This document shows, piece after piece, positions 28,991 through 37,007 of a stretch of 64,000 nucleotides of DNA; positions within the stretch are counted from its first letter, which is position 1, and each line of letters begins with the position of its first letter. The position numbers and the translations under genes were made by a program. The notes under the pieces were generated by a model that did not search any database, had not been told where the DNA came from, and saw only the letters and a program-made list of their open reading frames with translations. This DNA comes from an uncultured Paenibacillaceae bacterium (GTDB lineage: Bacteria; Bacillota; Bacilli; Aneurinibacillales; Aneurinibacillaceae). The DNA is taken from the NCBI GenBank assembly GCA_946478845.1, contig CAMLDI010000009.1, positions 1 to 64,000 of the forward strand, read 5' to 3'.

Positions 28991-29006
28991 AGTGATAAAT
29001 ATCACA
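28991..29006. promoter_or_regulatory. Crp/Fnr-type box ahead of ywiC
   Basis: AGTGATAAATATCACA, with GTGAT/ATCAC arms matching TGTGA-N6-TCACA at nine of ten positions. Its centre is 41.5 bp ahead of a predicted start at about 29040 that a TATTCT -10 element (29028-29033) would give. That is the classic class II activator position. It also lies 52 bp ahead of the divergent cupin gene. Confidence 0.75.
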
Positions 29007-29070
29007 AGGATTGCATTTGTTTTCTGTTATTCTAAAGTTGGCTTATTATCTTTATCAACGAGGTGAATCA

Positions 29071-29808
29071 ATGATGAAACTATTAATACCGAGAGAACAT
29101 GGTGCTTGGGCCATGTTAATCATTCCTTTTTTACTGGGTTTATCCATTAATCCAACCTGGATGCACCTTCCTCTGTTTTCAGGATGGTTCTTATTATATC
29201 TTGCGTTAAGTCCCCTCATGATGTTGATAAAAAAGAAAGGGGATGCCCGTTTCTATACCCGATGGTTTTTGATCTATGGAATTCCCGCCAGTGTTCTTCT
29301 TTTATTCGTTGTATTTCAATATCCTGCATTACTATGGGCTGGTTTGGCTATGATTCCTCTCTTTATGGTCAATGTCTATTTTGCCCGAAGAAACCGGGAG
29401 AGATACTTTTGGAATGATGTCATTGCCATATTCGAAATGGCAATAGGAGGGGTAGCCAGTGCCTATGTTGCTTTAGGGGAATGGTCCATGTTTCAGGTGT
29501 ATGTATGGATTGTAAACGTTTTATTTTTCCTGAGCAGCGTATTCTTTGTGAAAACAATGATTCGGGAGAAAAAGAATATTAAATTTCGCTATCTGTCCTG
29601 GGGATACCATATTTTGTTGATTATCGGGGTTTGGCTTGTTACTGAACAAGTCTGGCTGGTTCTCGCTTTTGTACCAGCCATGCTGCGGGCTATTATCTTC
29701 GGTGGGAAGAATTTAACCCCATTAAAAGTGGGCTTAATGGAAATCGGGAATACCTTATTATTTACAATTTTTGTTCTATGTGATATTTATCACATCTTTT
29801 CCTTGTAA
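29071..29808 (+). CDS. ywiC: YwiC-like membrane protein
   Basis: 246 residues, about eight transmembrane helices, starting IPREHGAWAML, the hallmark of the YwiC family. Function is unknown; in B. subtilis the gene belongs to the Fnr/anaerobic set near the nitrate reductase genes. GAGGTG precedes paired ATGs at 29071 and 29074. Upstream Fnr-type box supports the same anaerobic control here. Its last codons contain the operator for hcp. Confidence 0.85.
   Translation: MMKLLIPREHGAWAMLIIPFLLGLSINPTWMHLPLFSGWFLLYLALSPLMMLIKKKGDARFYTRWFLIYGIPASVLLLFVVFQYPALLWAGLAMIPLFMVNVYFARRNRERYFWNDVIAIFEMAIGGVASAYVALGEWSMFQVYVWIVNVLFFLSSVFFVKTMIREKKNIKFRYLSWGYHILLIIGVWLVTEQVWLVLAFVPAMLRAIIFGGKNLTPLKVGLMEIGNTLLFTIFVLCDIYHIFSL
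29779..29794. promoter_or_regulatory. Perfect Crp/Fnr box ahead of hcp
   Basis: TGTGATATTTATCACA is an exact TGTGA-N6-TCACA palindrome, centred 94 bp before the hcp start. It lies inside the 3' end of ywiC (codons for the DIYH segment). The neighbouring Crp/Fnr protein is the likely ligand. Confidence 0.85.
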
Positions 29809-29880
29809 AACCCTTTACCATGGGAGTAGAAAAAAGCGCGCGCGAATTCTAATTCCATTTATATTGGGGGTTATTAAAAC

Positions 29881-31179
29881 ATGTATTGCCATCAATGTGA
29901 ACAAACGCCATCAGGAGGATGCCGGGTCATCGGTGTCTGCGGAAAAGACCAAAACATTGCCAGTTTGCAGGACACCATTATTTATGCATTAAAAGGGGTA
30001 GCTGCTTATGCAACCCATGCTAGAGAATTGGGATATACGGATCCTGAAGTTGATGCAACCATTCAGGAAGCCCTATATTTTACCTTAACCAATGTGAATT
30101 TTAATGTTGAAGAACATTTGAATATGGCGATGAAAGTAGGTAAAGCCACCATAAGAATGATGGAATTGTTGGATGAGGCTCATTTATCCCGTTTCGGAGT
30201 TCCAGTCCCTGTCCAGGTTCCCCAAAATAAAGTTGAAGGAAAAGCAATTATCGTAACCGGCCATAATTTGTATGCCCTGGAACACTTATTAAAACAAAGT
30301 GAAGGAAAAGGGATTAATATATACACTCACTCCGAAATGCTTCCAGCCCATGGCTATCCTGAATTAAAGAAATACCCTCACTTAAAAGGGAATATTGGGA
30401 AGGCATGGTATGATCAGCGCCGGTTATTCGAAGAATTCCCCGGTGCGATCCTGGGAACGACCAACTGTGTCATGCCTATTAAAGGTACTTATGCTGACCG
30501 CTTCTTTAGTTATAATGTTGCAGGATTAGAAGGAGTACAAAAAATTGAAAATGATGATTTTACTCCATTAATTGAAAAGGCCCTATCCTTGCCTGAAGCA
30601 AATATGGAATCTGAAGCTCAACTGACTACCGGGTTCCACCACTTAAATGTGTTGCCTCTTGCCCCTGCCATTTTACAGGCAGTTGCAGAAGGGAAAATCG
30701 CTCGTTTCTTTGTCATTGCAGGTTGTGATGCACCAGGCAAAGGTGGGGAATATTATCGGGAATTAGCCACCACTCTTCCTAGCAACACCGTGATTTTGAC
30801 TACTTCCTGTGGGAAATTCCGCTTTAACGATGTAGATTATGGTTTAGTGCCAGGTACGGAAATTCCTCGTTTCCTCGACCTTGGCCAATGCAACAATTCC
30901 ATCTCTACAGTAAAAATTGCGGGTGCTCTTGCTGAAGCACTAAACTGTGAAGTGCAGGATCTTCCTGTAAGCATTGTATTATCTTGGTTTGAACAAAAAG
31001 CCGTTGCGATTCTCCTGGGTCTTTTCTCCCTGGGAATTAAGGATATTCGCATTGGACCCAAAGCGCCAGAGTTCTTAACTCCTGAAGTTGTTGCTGTATT
31101 GCAAGAGTTATTTGGACTAAAATTAATTGGCCAGGCCCAGGAAGATATCGAAGCAATGATGGGTGTTGCCACTAAATAA
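29881..31179 (+). CDS. hcp: Hybrid-cluster protein (Hcp), short class III form
   Basis: Hcp carries a cubane and a 4Fe-2S-2O hybrid cluster and reduces NO or hydroxylamine. The N-terminal cluster motif is CHQCEQTPSGGC with GVCGK. Later cysteines for the hybrid cluster appear in TTNC, IAGCDAPGKGGE, TSCGKFR and LGQCNNS. At 432 residues it lacks the extra helical domain of the roughly 550-residue E. coli form, as in class III proteins of thermophiles and archaea. No Hcr reductase gene is adjacent. Control by an Fnr-type box upstream fits nitrosative/anaerobic stress. Confidence 0.95.
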   Translation: MYCHQCEQTPSGGCRVIGVCGKDQNIASLQDTIIYALKGVAAYATHARELGYTDPEVDATIQEALYFTLTNVNFNVEEHLNMAMKVGKATIRMMELLDEAHLSRFGVPVPVQVPQNKVEGKAIIVTGHNLYALEHLLKQSEGKGINIYTHSEMLPAHGYPELKKYPHLKGNIGKAWYDQRRLFEEFPGAILGTTNCVMPIKGTYADRFFSYNVAGLEGVQKIENDDFTPLIEKALSLPEANMESEAQLTTGFHHLNVLPLAPAILQAVAEGKIARFFVIAGCDAPGKGGEYYRELATTLPSNTVILTTSCGKFRFNDVDYGLVPGTEIPRFLDLGQCNNSISTVKIAGALAEALNCEVQDLPVSIVLSWFEQKAVAILLGLFSLGIKDIRIGPKAPEFLTPEVVAVLQELFGLKLIGQAQEDIEAMMGVATK

Positions 31180-31190
31180 GGGTACAAAAA

Positions 31191-31228
31191 AAAGGCTTCC
31201 ATCTTAATCTTATGGGAGCCTTTTTTTG
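31191..31228 (+). terminator. Rho-independent terminator
   Basis: A 12-bp stem with one G-U pair (31191-31202 with 31212-31223) then a T run, after hcp. Confidence 0.85.
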
Positions 31229-31240
31229 TTTATTTGAAAT

Positions 31241-31579
31241 TTAAAATTTAATATGTGCCAAGTCTTCATAATTTATATCGTGAGGTATTTCATTTTCAAT
31301 CATTAAATCTCTAATAGCAGTAAGTCTGATTGAAACGTCTAAATCTAAAAATTCGTTGTCTTCAGCACTCAACAGAGAATAGGGGACATTTCGAACAATA
31401 TATTCAATATTTAATAATTTTGATTTTTATTTTTCTTTGTTTGCTTCATTTTTTAATCGTTGCTTAAAATCAATCATCCGTTTATGCATATCTGGGTCTT
31501 GTGCTAATCTTGTGGTCAATTTTTTAGGAGGGGCGTTTTTAAAAGAAATTGTTATAATCCTTATCGTTTGTCTTTCCTT
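31241..31579 (-). pseudogene. Decayed unknown gene with in-frame stop
   Basis: One minus-strand frame stays protein-like across this stretch except for a TAA at 31427-31429. The upstream part contains PPKKLTTRLAQDPDMHKRM; after the stop it continues with IEYIVRNVPYSLL and ends near AHIKF. No start codon with a ribosome site is present for either part. I read it as a truncated gene with a nonsense change, family unknown. Confidence 0.5.
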
Positions 31580-31623
31580 TTATTTTCCTTGAAAAGAAAA
31601 CAGGAAACTTGAATTTATCAGGA

Positions 31624-31836
31624 TCATTCTTTTCCATTAATGTATATGAAACATATATCACTGATAATTAAAGTTTTACCGTCTCTAAACTTCACACTAA
31701 ATGATCTAGACAAGATTATCACAACCTTTGGGACACCATTAATATGCCAAATTATAACATAACAACCAATTAATACATCATCATTTTTGAAGAATAATAT
31801 ATTTTTTAGGCAAAAATAAAATCGTTGTGTTTACTA
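31624..31836 (-). pseudogene. Second decayed minus-strand fragment
   Basis: About 70 open codons on the minus strand, containing VLIGCYVIIWHING and FRDGKTLIISDI, with no ATG start and a stop at 31624. It lies upstream of the other decayed fragment in a different frame, so both may be pieces of one frameshifted gene. The region is more AT-rich than its surroundings. It could also be chance. Confidence 0.3.
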
Positions 31837-31859
31837 CAAAAAACAGGAGGTCATTTAAA

Positions 31860-31985
31860 ATGGAAAGAGAATCACGTGATCATTCAAGGGAAAAATTAGA
31901 AAAAGGGGAAACTATTAAGAATAAAGATTCCTTCAAACCAGAGGAACAAGGAACTGTTAAACAAACGAAAAAAAAGAACAAATAA
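31860..31985 (+). CDS. Small hydrophilic protein, 41 residues
   Basis: CAGGAGGTC lies eight bases ahead of ATG 31860, and a terminator follows 20 bp after the stop, so this looks like a true gene too short for usual ORF cut-offs. The product is very charged (Lys/Glu-rich, no hydrophobic segment, ending KKKNK). It resembles the style of small spore-core proteins, but I cannot assign a family. Confidence 0.6.
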   Translation: MERESRDHSREKLEKGETIKNKDSFKPEEQGTVKQTKKKNK

Positions 31986-32005
31986 AATATAGTTTGTAAA
32001 ACAGG

Positions 32006-32034
32006 AGGCTTCCCATATAGGGGAGCCTTTTTGT
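32006..32034 (+). terminator. Rho-independent terminator
   Basis: A 9-bp stem (32006-32014 with 32020-32028) including one G-U pair, then TTTTT, following the 41-codon gene. Confidence 0.8.
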
Positions 32035-32143
32035 ATTGATTTGTTTTTTAAATCTGGTATAATTTTCTTAAGAAGAACGTATGTTCGTATTTTGGTAAGT
32101 TTTCTTTAGAGGGGATGAAGCAGATTTTTAGGAGAGAATGTTT

Positions 32144-32524
32144 ATGAAACCGGAAAAAGTTGGAAAAATTAATGCCCGTGTCATTAGTGCTTTAAATCTG
32201 TTCATTGAGCCTAATACCCCTATCTACCTGGGTAAGACAAACCTGGAACATATGAAAAAGGAACATCCAGCTGACTTGTCGAAATACAGTACACAGCTAA
32301 GGAAAATTTTGCAAAATCCTGATTTTGTCTCAAAGCATCCCAAAAAAGATTCCATCGAATATATTAAGGTGTTTTACGATGGGTTAAACAATGATTATGT
32401 ATTAGTTGCAGTAAGAGCCAGCAAACAGGGGTTATATTATGCACGGACTTTATTTGTTATGGGGAAGGAAAAAGTGAAAAAGTATCATGAAAAAGGGGTA
32501 TTATGGCCAATAGAAAAGCCATAG
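32144..32524 (+). CDS. PBECR-like nuclease-fold protein
   Basis: 126 residues. YLGKTNLEHMKKEHP, ILQNPDFVSKHP, VFYDGLNNDYVLVAV and ARTLFV follow the pattern of PBECR domains (phage Barnase-EndoU-ColicinE5/D-RelE-like), a proposed RNase/toxin fold found in phage and polymorphic-toxin genes. Assignment is by pattern only. ATG 32144 is used because GGAGAG is seven bases ahead; ATG 32138 is too close to it. No antitoxin-like partner is adjacent. A hairpin overlaps its 3' end. Confidence 0.55.
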   Translation: MKPEKVGKINARVISALNLFIEPNTPIYLGKTNLEHMKKEHPADLSKYSTQLRKILQNPDFVSKHPKKDSIEYIKVFYDGLNNDYVLVAVRASKQGLYYARTLFVMGKEKVKKYHEKGVLWPIEKP

Positions 32525-32640
32525 CTCTATGGGCTATGGCTGTAACGGACAAGAATTTTAGCGGGGTGACAATCCCGATCTCCAACGGGGGCGATGGCTG
32601 CCTGTTCCATCCTCAGAAAATCCTTGCCTAGTAATTATAT
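32517..32640 (-). mobile_element. Possible tnpB 3' end and right-end hairpin remnant
   Basis: A GC-rich island in AT-rich DNA. On the minus strand an open frame of about 33 codons reads EQAAIAPVGDRDCHPAKIL and ends just before a perfect 9-bp hairpin (32517-32525 with 32533-32541). A short C-terminal coding tail folding into a structured RNA and a subterminal hairpin is the layout of the right end of IS200/IS605 elements carrying tnpB. The rest of the transposase is absent. The hairpin might instead just terminate the PBECR-like gene. Confidence 0.3.
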
Positions 32641-32821
32641 GTGATTTTTCAAAATTATTATACCCCACGTTACACCCTTTGACAATAAGGCCACCGAAAT
32701 GGGAGATGCATGACTATTTCCATAGGACTTGTTCATATAAATATCACAAGTAAATAAGAAACTTATTTGTTTTACAAAACGTTCTAAAAATAGAAATACA
32801 CAGAAAAAGGAGAGGTATTCT

Positions 32822-33406
32822 ATGAAGAAAAGATTTCTAGTTATTTTTCTGGCCTTCCTATGGATGTTTACTATTGTAATTCCCCAACAGTCTGAAGCAG
32901 CAGGCATTTCTTCAAACAATCTATTATTAACTCCTATTGTAAAACAAGGTCCTGCAAAAATGTTACCCCCTATTCCTGATGGAGCCATCATTTTAGGAGC
33001 AAAATCTTACACACCCAGTTTATATAAGAATATTTATGGGTACTTCACCCATTGCTCCATCTATGATGCAGAAACCAACACTTTCATTTCCGCCATGCCC
33101 GGAGAAGGAGTGAGAAAAGAAGACCCTTCATACTGGACAACCAATTACGAGGATGTTGCCATCATTACCGTAAAAAATGTGAACCTGCAACAACTTCAAT
33201 CCATCACCCAGGAAGCGGAGACTTATTTAGGGCTTCCCTACGCCTTTACAGCCAAGAATGATTTAAATAGCTGGTACTGTTCCAAGATTCCCTGGTTTCT
33301 TTATAAAAAGTGGTCCAATATTGACCTGGACCCGGAAAACCATTACTTTGTAACTCCTGATGATTTATTTAATGATGATGATGTTACCCTCTATTGGCGG
33401 GGCTAA
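32822..33406 (+). CDS. Secreted YiiX-type NlpC/P60-like hydrolase
   Basis: A signal peptide (1-27, cleavage near SEAAG) precedes a permuted papain-like fold. GAIILGAKSY begins the domain, the catalytic His is in YFTHCSIYD near residue 77, and the catalytic Cys is in WYCSKIPWF near 157. This is the order of the YiiX/YebB permuted NlpC/P60 group, which cleaves amide or ester bonds in peptidoglycan or lipids. AAAAGGAGAGG precedes ATG 32822. Its stop overlaps that of the convergent EcsB-like gene. Confidence 0.8.
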   Translation: MKKRFLVIFLAFLWMFTIVIPQQSEAAGISSNNLLLTPIVKQGPAKMLPPIPDGAIILGAKSYTPSLYKNIYGYFTHCSIYDAETNTFISAMPGEGVRKEDPSYWTTNYEDVAIITVKNVNLQQLQSITQEAETYLGLPYAFTAKNDLNSWYCSKIPWFLYKKWSNIDLDPENHYFVTPDDLFNDDDVTLYWRG

Positions 33407-34551
33407 AACAACAAAACGATCGTTGAGGCCAATAAAACCAGGAATAATATTCCTCCGAAAATCATCATCAGCAAAAAGATTCCTTTGTTCTTTCCTGTTC
33501 GCCAGCGTTTTATATCTACAGGGGAAATCTGGTGCCACATTCTGTTCTCCATTTCCCTCTGGCTTGAGCTTAATAGCTGAAAGAAGAGAAATAAAATGCC
33601 TGCGAACACTAGAAATTTTATTGGGAAAAGAGGAATCCGGATTAACGCTGCAATTCCACCGGATAACATGATTAAAGCATATCTCCACTGGTTGGATCTG
33701 CGAAAAAACATTTTTATGGATAATTCTCTAGCTACAGACAACAGATCCACTTTGTTGTTCCAACTTTTCTGCATAAAAGGAAGAAAAGACAGCTTTGTGT
33801 ATTTCCGATTTTTAAATTCTTCCGGGTCTATGGTCATAGCCAGAGTATAAGGTTGACTGCGCTTTGCTGCCTCTTGAATGAGCCAGGGCCAGTCCCATTT
33901 TTTTTGCATCAGAAGCAAAGCATAACTAAGGATCATAGCAACCCCGGCACTAACCATAACGGTAAAGGACAACCAGTTTTCCTCTTTGATATAAGCCAGC
34001 AAAGATACCATTGGACCAATCATAAGAAATGATAAAATTTTATAAGAGTAATATACCCATTTGCCCCATTGATTGAAGAGCCAGTTTATGTTTAATAGGC
34101 ACATTTGCACCATCCATGCGAGAAGAGCAAGGAGCAAGGTCTCCATTATTCCATATCCCAACTGGCTTTCCAAATAAGGATACAGGAGAAAGACAAGAAT
34201 AAGAGAATAAATCCCTTCTTTGATTCCCTGCCAGCCTAAAGAAAAAAAGACGAATTTACGTTCATTCCAGGGCCCTGTTTGTAAAAACAAGGGGTCTGCA
34301 GGGCTTAAATGAACCCTGTAGGAAGAAAGCCATCCCCGGAGAATAAAGAGCAAAAGAAGTATGGTTGGCGGGACTAGGGATAACCAGTCTGGAGGTTGAA
34401 GTAATGAATCCCGATAGAGAAAAGTACCAATCACCACAGAAGGAACAAGGATATATAACCACACCGTCCAATCGGCAATAAGTTTTAACTCAATGATTCG
34501 CAATTTTGTATAGTGAGCGAAACGTTTTTTCCAGAGGCTTAATTCATTCAT
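33403..34551 (-). CDS. ecsB: EcsB-type ABC transporter permease, copy 1
   Basis: 382 residues, about eight transmembrane helices clustered in two groups, with a cytosolic segment holding ERKFVFFSLGW and LSIKMFFRRSNQWRY. The N-terminus LWKKRFAHY is typical of EcsB. It overlaps the EcsA stop by 8 bp. Ecs transporters affect secretion, competence and intramembrane proteolysis through RasP in B. subtilis. A second EcsAB pair occurs at 48692-50631, so I cannot tell which is the true orthologue. Confidence 0.8.
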   Translation of the reverse strand: MNELSLWKKRFAHYTKLRIIELKLIADWTVWLYILVPSVVIGTFLYRDSLLQPPDWLSLVPPTILLLLFILRGWLSSYRVHLSPADPLFLQTGPWNERKFVFFSLGWQGIKEGIYSLILVFLLYPYLESQLGYGIMETLLLALLAWMVQMCLLNINWLFNQWGKWVYYSYKILSFLMIGPMVSLLAYIKEENWLSFTVMVSAGVAMILSYALLLMQKKWDWPWLIQEAAKRSQPYTLAMTIDPEEFKNRKYTKLSFLPFMQKSWNNKVDLLSVARELSIKMFFRRSNQWRYALIMLSGGIAALIRIPLFPIKFLVFAGILFLFFQLLSSSQREMENRMWHQISPVDIKRWRTGKNKGIFLLMMIFGGILFLVLLASTIVLLF

Positions 34552-35299
34552 GGCCTTGCTCCTGTGAAGCCAGATGGATGTATAAATCTAAGAGAGAGGC
34601 AAAATCTCCCTGGCTGGCGTACAATTCTCCTAAGGTGCCCTGGGCAAGAATGCCTCCATCCTTCATGATAATAAAGCGGTCACAAATTTTTTCTGCAGAA
34701 TCCAGAACGTGGGTGCTCATTAATATCCCGGCTCCCCGTTCTTTTTCATTGAGTAAAAGATTAGTTAAGTTTTTAATGGCAAAAGGATCTAAGCCAATGA
34801 AAGGTTCATCAATGATGTACAGGTCTGGTTGGTGCATGAAGGCACATAGAATCATGGTTTTTTGTTGCATTCCCTTAGAGAAATCAGCGGGAAAATCATT
34901 TAAACGCTCGTTTAACGAAAAAAGGGTAAGGAGTTCTTTGCTTTTTTTCTCGTAGATCTCGTCGGTTAGTTCATACATTGCCCCAATCATGCGCAGATGT
35001 TCCTGCAGGGTTAATTCATCATAAATTTGTGGCAATTCGGGAACATAGCCTAATGATTTTTTGGCTTCCCGGGTTTGTTTTTCTATGGAAAAGCCATTAA
35101 TAAACACCTCCCCTTTTTTAAAAGGGAGTAGGTCAATGATTCCTTTTATGGTAGTACTTTTGCCCGTTCCATTGCTTCCAATAAGGCCCACAATTTCCCC
35201 TTTTTTTACGGAAAAAGATACATCGTGAATAATATTTTTTTTCCCATTGTAACTTCCCTCCAAATGGGTACAAACCAGGGCTTCTTTATTTAATCCCAT
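34544..35299 (-). CDS. ecsA: EcsA-type ABC transporter ATPase, copy 1
   Basis: Walker A GSNGTGKST near residue 39, signature FSKGMQQK near 140, Walker B LYIIDEPFIGLDP near 160, H-loop MSTHVLDSAEK. SKGM in place of SGGQ and DEPFxGLDP are characteristic of the EcsA group. GGGGGAATG precedes ATG 35299. It forms a coupled two-gene operon with the permease. Confidence 0.85.
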   Translation of the reverse strand: MGLNKEALVCTHLEGSYNGKKNIIHDVSFSVKKGEIVGLIGSNGTGKSTTIKGIIDLLPFKKGEVFINGFSIEKQTREAKKSLGYVPELPQIYDELTLQEHLRMIGAMYELTDEIYEKKSKELLTLFSLNERLNDFPADFSKGMQQKTMILCAFMHQPDLYIIDEPFIGLDPFAIKNLTNLLLNEKERGAGILMSTHVLDSAEKICDRFIIMKDGGILAQGTLGELYASQGDFASLLDLYIHLASQEQGHE

Positions 35300-35385
35300 T
35301 TTCCATTCCCCCAGGGTGGTTTTCTTTTATATAGTAATTTTTAACGAAATCAGGAAAAAAAAGTTTCATTAAGGAGAGGATTTTC

Positions 35386-36033
35386 ATGAAAAAGGGCCAG
35401 AAAGGAATCATATTTGATTTAGATAATACCTTGCTCCATTCCCATATCGATTTTCCTGGCATGAAAAATAGGGTAGCTCAATGGCTTATAGAACAAGGAG
35501 CTTTAGATATAAACCAGGATATTGGTCTAAAAACAACATCACAATTGATTAACCAGGCAAAAGCCAAAGGGCTACTTTCTGGGGAACAGGAGCAAGAAGT
35601 ATGGAAATTAATCGGAAAGTTTGAGGAGGAAGGAATGCAGGGAGCCATTTTAGAAGAAGGGGTAACCACTAGTTTAGAGCAATTAAAAACAAAGGCATCC
35701 CTCTTTGTGCTGACCAATAATGCTGAACAGGCAGCCAGAACGGCATTACGAGAAACAGGGATTGCATCCTATTTTGCAAAGATATATGGCCGTGAACAGG
35801 TTCCTGCTTTAAAACCTTCTCCTGCTGGCATGGAACTGATTATTAAGGAATATCCCATTATTTCTTCTGAACACTGGTTGATGGTTGGGGATTCATGGAT
35901 CGATGGAAAGGCAGCCCAGGAATGTGGCGTTCCCTTTTTGCTTTATAAAGGGAAAGAATCTAATTTACAGGTGCACCAGGTGCAGACAAAAGCTCATATA
36001 AGGGATTTTCGGGAAATTCTAAAATACATATGA
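35386..36033 (+). CDS. HAD-superfamily phosphatase
   Basis: Motif I GIIFDLDNTL (nucleophile Asp near residue 11), motif II FVLTNN near 106, motif III Lys in ALKPSP near 142, motif IV MVGDSWIDG near 164. A helical cap lies between motifs I and II, so this is subclass I, similar to phosphoglycolate phosphatase-like proteins. AAGGAGAGG precedes ATG 35386. Substrate unknown. Its stop codon overlaps the proposed SigY-type promoter. Confidence 0.9.
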   Translation: MKKGQKGIIFDLDNTLLHSHIDFPGMKNRVAQWLIEQGALDINQDIGLKTTSQLINQAKAKGLLSGEQEQEVWKLIGKFEEEGMQGAILEEGVTTSLEQLKTKASLFVLTNNAEQAARTALRETGIASYFAKIYGREQVPALKPSPAGMELIIKEYPIISSEHWLMVGDSWIDGKAAQECGVPFLLYKGKESNLQVHQVQTKAHIRDFREILKYI

Positions 36034-36056
36034 ACTTTTTTTAGGGTGATTTCGTT
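36031..36056 (+). promoter_or_regulatory. Candidate ECF-sigma (SigY-type) promoter
   Basis: TGAAC (36031-36035), 17-base spacer containing a T run, then CGTT (36053-36056), about 28 bp ahead of the sigma factor start. B. subtilis SigY uses TGAAC with a CGTC -10 and drives its own operon. The fit is one base short at -10. Confidence 0.5.
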
Positions 36057-36084
36057 TCATTAGTACCAGAAAGGAAGGGATGCT

Positions 36085-36660
36085 ATGGATGAAAAAGATT
36101 GGATTCAGCAGGCAAAACAGGGCAATCGAAAAGCGCTGCAACAATTAATTTCTGCCCAGTATCCTATTCTGTCCGGTTATGTTATGAAAATGGTGGGTAA
36201 GAAGGATTTAGCCCAGGATATTGTTCAGGATACTTTATTAAAAGCCATAGAAAACCTGGATTGTTACCAGCCTAAAGCCCGGTTTTCTACCTGGTTAATT
36301 CAAATTGCCACCAATCGCATGAAAGATGTATGGCGCAAAGAGGGGAAAAGAAAATTCCCTACAGAGGGGTTGGAAGAAACAATACCTGGCCATGATCAGG
36401 AACCGGAAAAAGAGGTTCTGCGAAAACTGGAAGTACAGGAAGCCATGGAAATCTTACAAATCCTGCCTTCCGAAAAAAGGTCAGTGTTTATTTTAAAGCA
36501 TTATTACGGGTACAAGTATGAGGAAATTGCAAAAATGTTATCCTGTCCCATTGGCACGGTACGATCCCGCCTACATTATTGTGTGAAAAAAATCATGGAG
36601 GAAGTTGAAAGGAGGGGAAGCAATGACACAGAGAAAAGAGAAGGAAAAGAAAGCCATTGA
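36085..36660 (+). CDS. sigY: ECF RNA polymerase sigma factor, SigY-like
   Basis: Region 2 (about 10-80: DLAQDIVQDTLLKAIENLD, FSTWLIQIATNRMKD) and region 4 (about 120-175: LPSEKRSVFILKHYYGYKYEEIA, GTVRSRLH) are complete, with no region 3, as in ECF factors. The following genes encode YxlC- and YxlE-like membrane proteins, the partners of B. subtilis SigY, which supports the name. AAGGAAGGG precedes ATG 36085. The 3' end overlaps the next gene by 38 bp. Confidence 0.85.
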   Translation: MDEKDWIQQAKQGNRKALQQLISAQYPILSGYVMKMVGKKDLAQDIVQDTLLKAIENLDCYQPKARFSTWLIQIATNRMKDVWRKEGKRKFPTEGLEETIPGHDQEPEKEVLRKLEVQEAMEILQILPSEKRSVFILKHYYGYKYEEIAKMLSCPIGTVRSRLHYCVKKIMEEVERRGSNDTEKREGKESH

Positions 36661-37006
36661 TGTGTATTATGGGGAAAATCAGGGCGACCCCCTTGATCAA
36701 GAAATGGATGATTTTTTTGTGGTTATGTCCCAATCCTTAGATAAAATGAAAATAGATGCAGAAGACACGTTAACGATTTCCTTAGATGAAATGATTAATA
36801 ACGGCCTCCAGCGAAAAGCAAAAAAGCAGAAGCAAGAAATGAGGGCCTTTATTTTTTCAGCGATCATTATTATTCTTTCCCTGCCTTTATGGATGGTTGT
36901 TTTAGGAATGAAAACAATTCTTCTCTGGCAGTGGTTTTTATTGATTCCAGTCACCCTGGTTATACTCCCCTTAATGAAAAATGGGAAAGGAAAGGAAGTT
37001 GGATAA
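36623..37006 (+). CDS. yxlC: YxlC-like anti-sigma factor component
   Basis: 127 residues. The first about 75 are soluble and acidic (QEMDDFFVVMSQSLDKM), followed by two transmembrane helices (about 77-97 and 100-120). This is the YxlC layout: a cytosolic sigma-binding part tethered to the membrane. ATG 36623 has AAGGAGGGG seven bases ahead; the upstream TTG does not. It overlaps the end of sigY, so synthesis of the two is coupled. Confidence 0.8.
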   Translation: MTQRKEKEKKAIDVYYGENQGDPLDQEMDDFFVVMSQSLDKMKIDAEDTLTISLDEMINNGLQRKAKKQKQEMRAFIFSAIIIILSLPLWMVVLGMKTILLWQWFLLIPVTLVILPLMKNGKGKEVG

Positions 37007-37007
37007 C

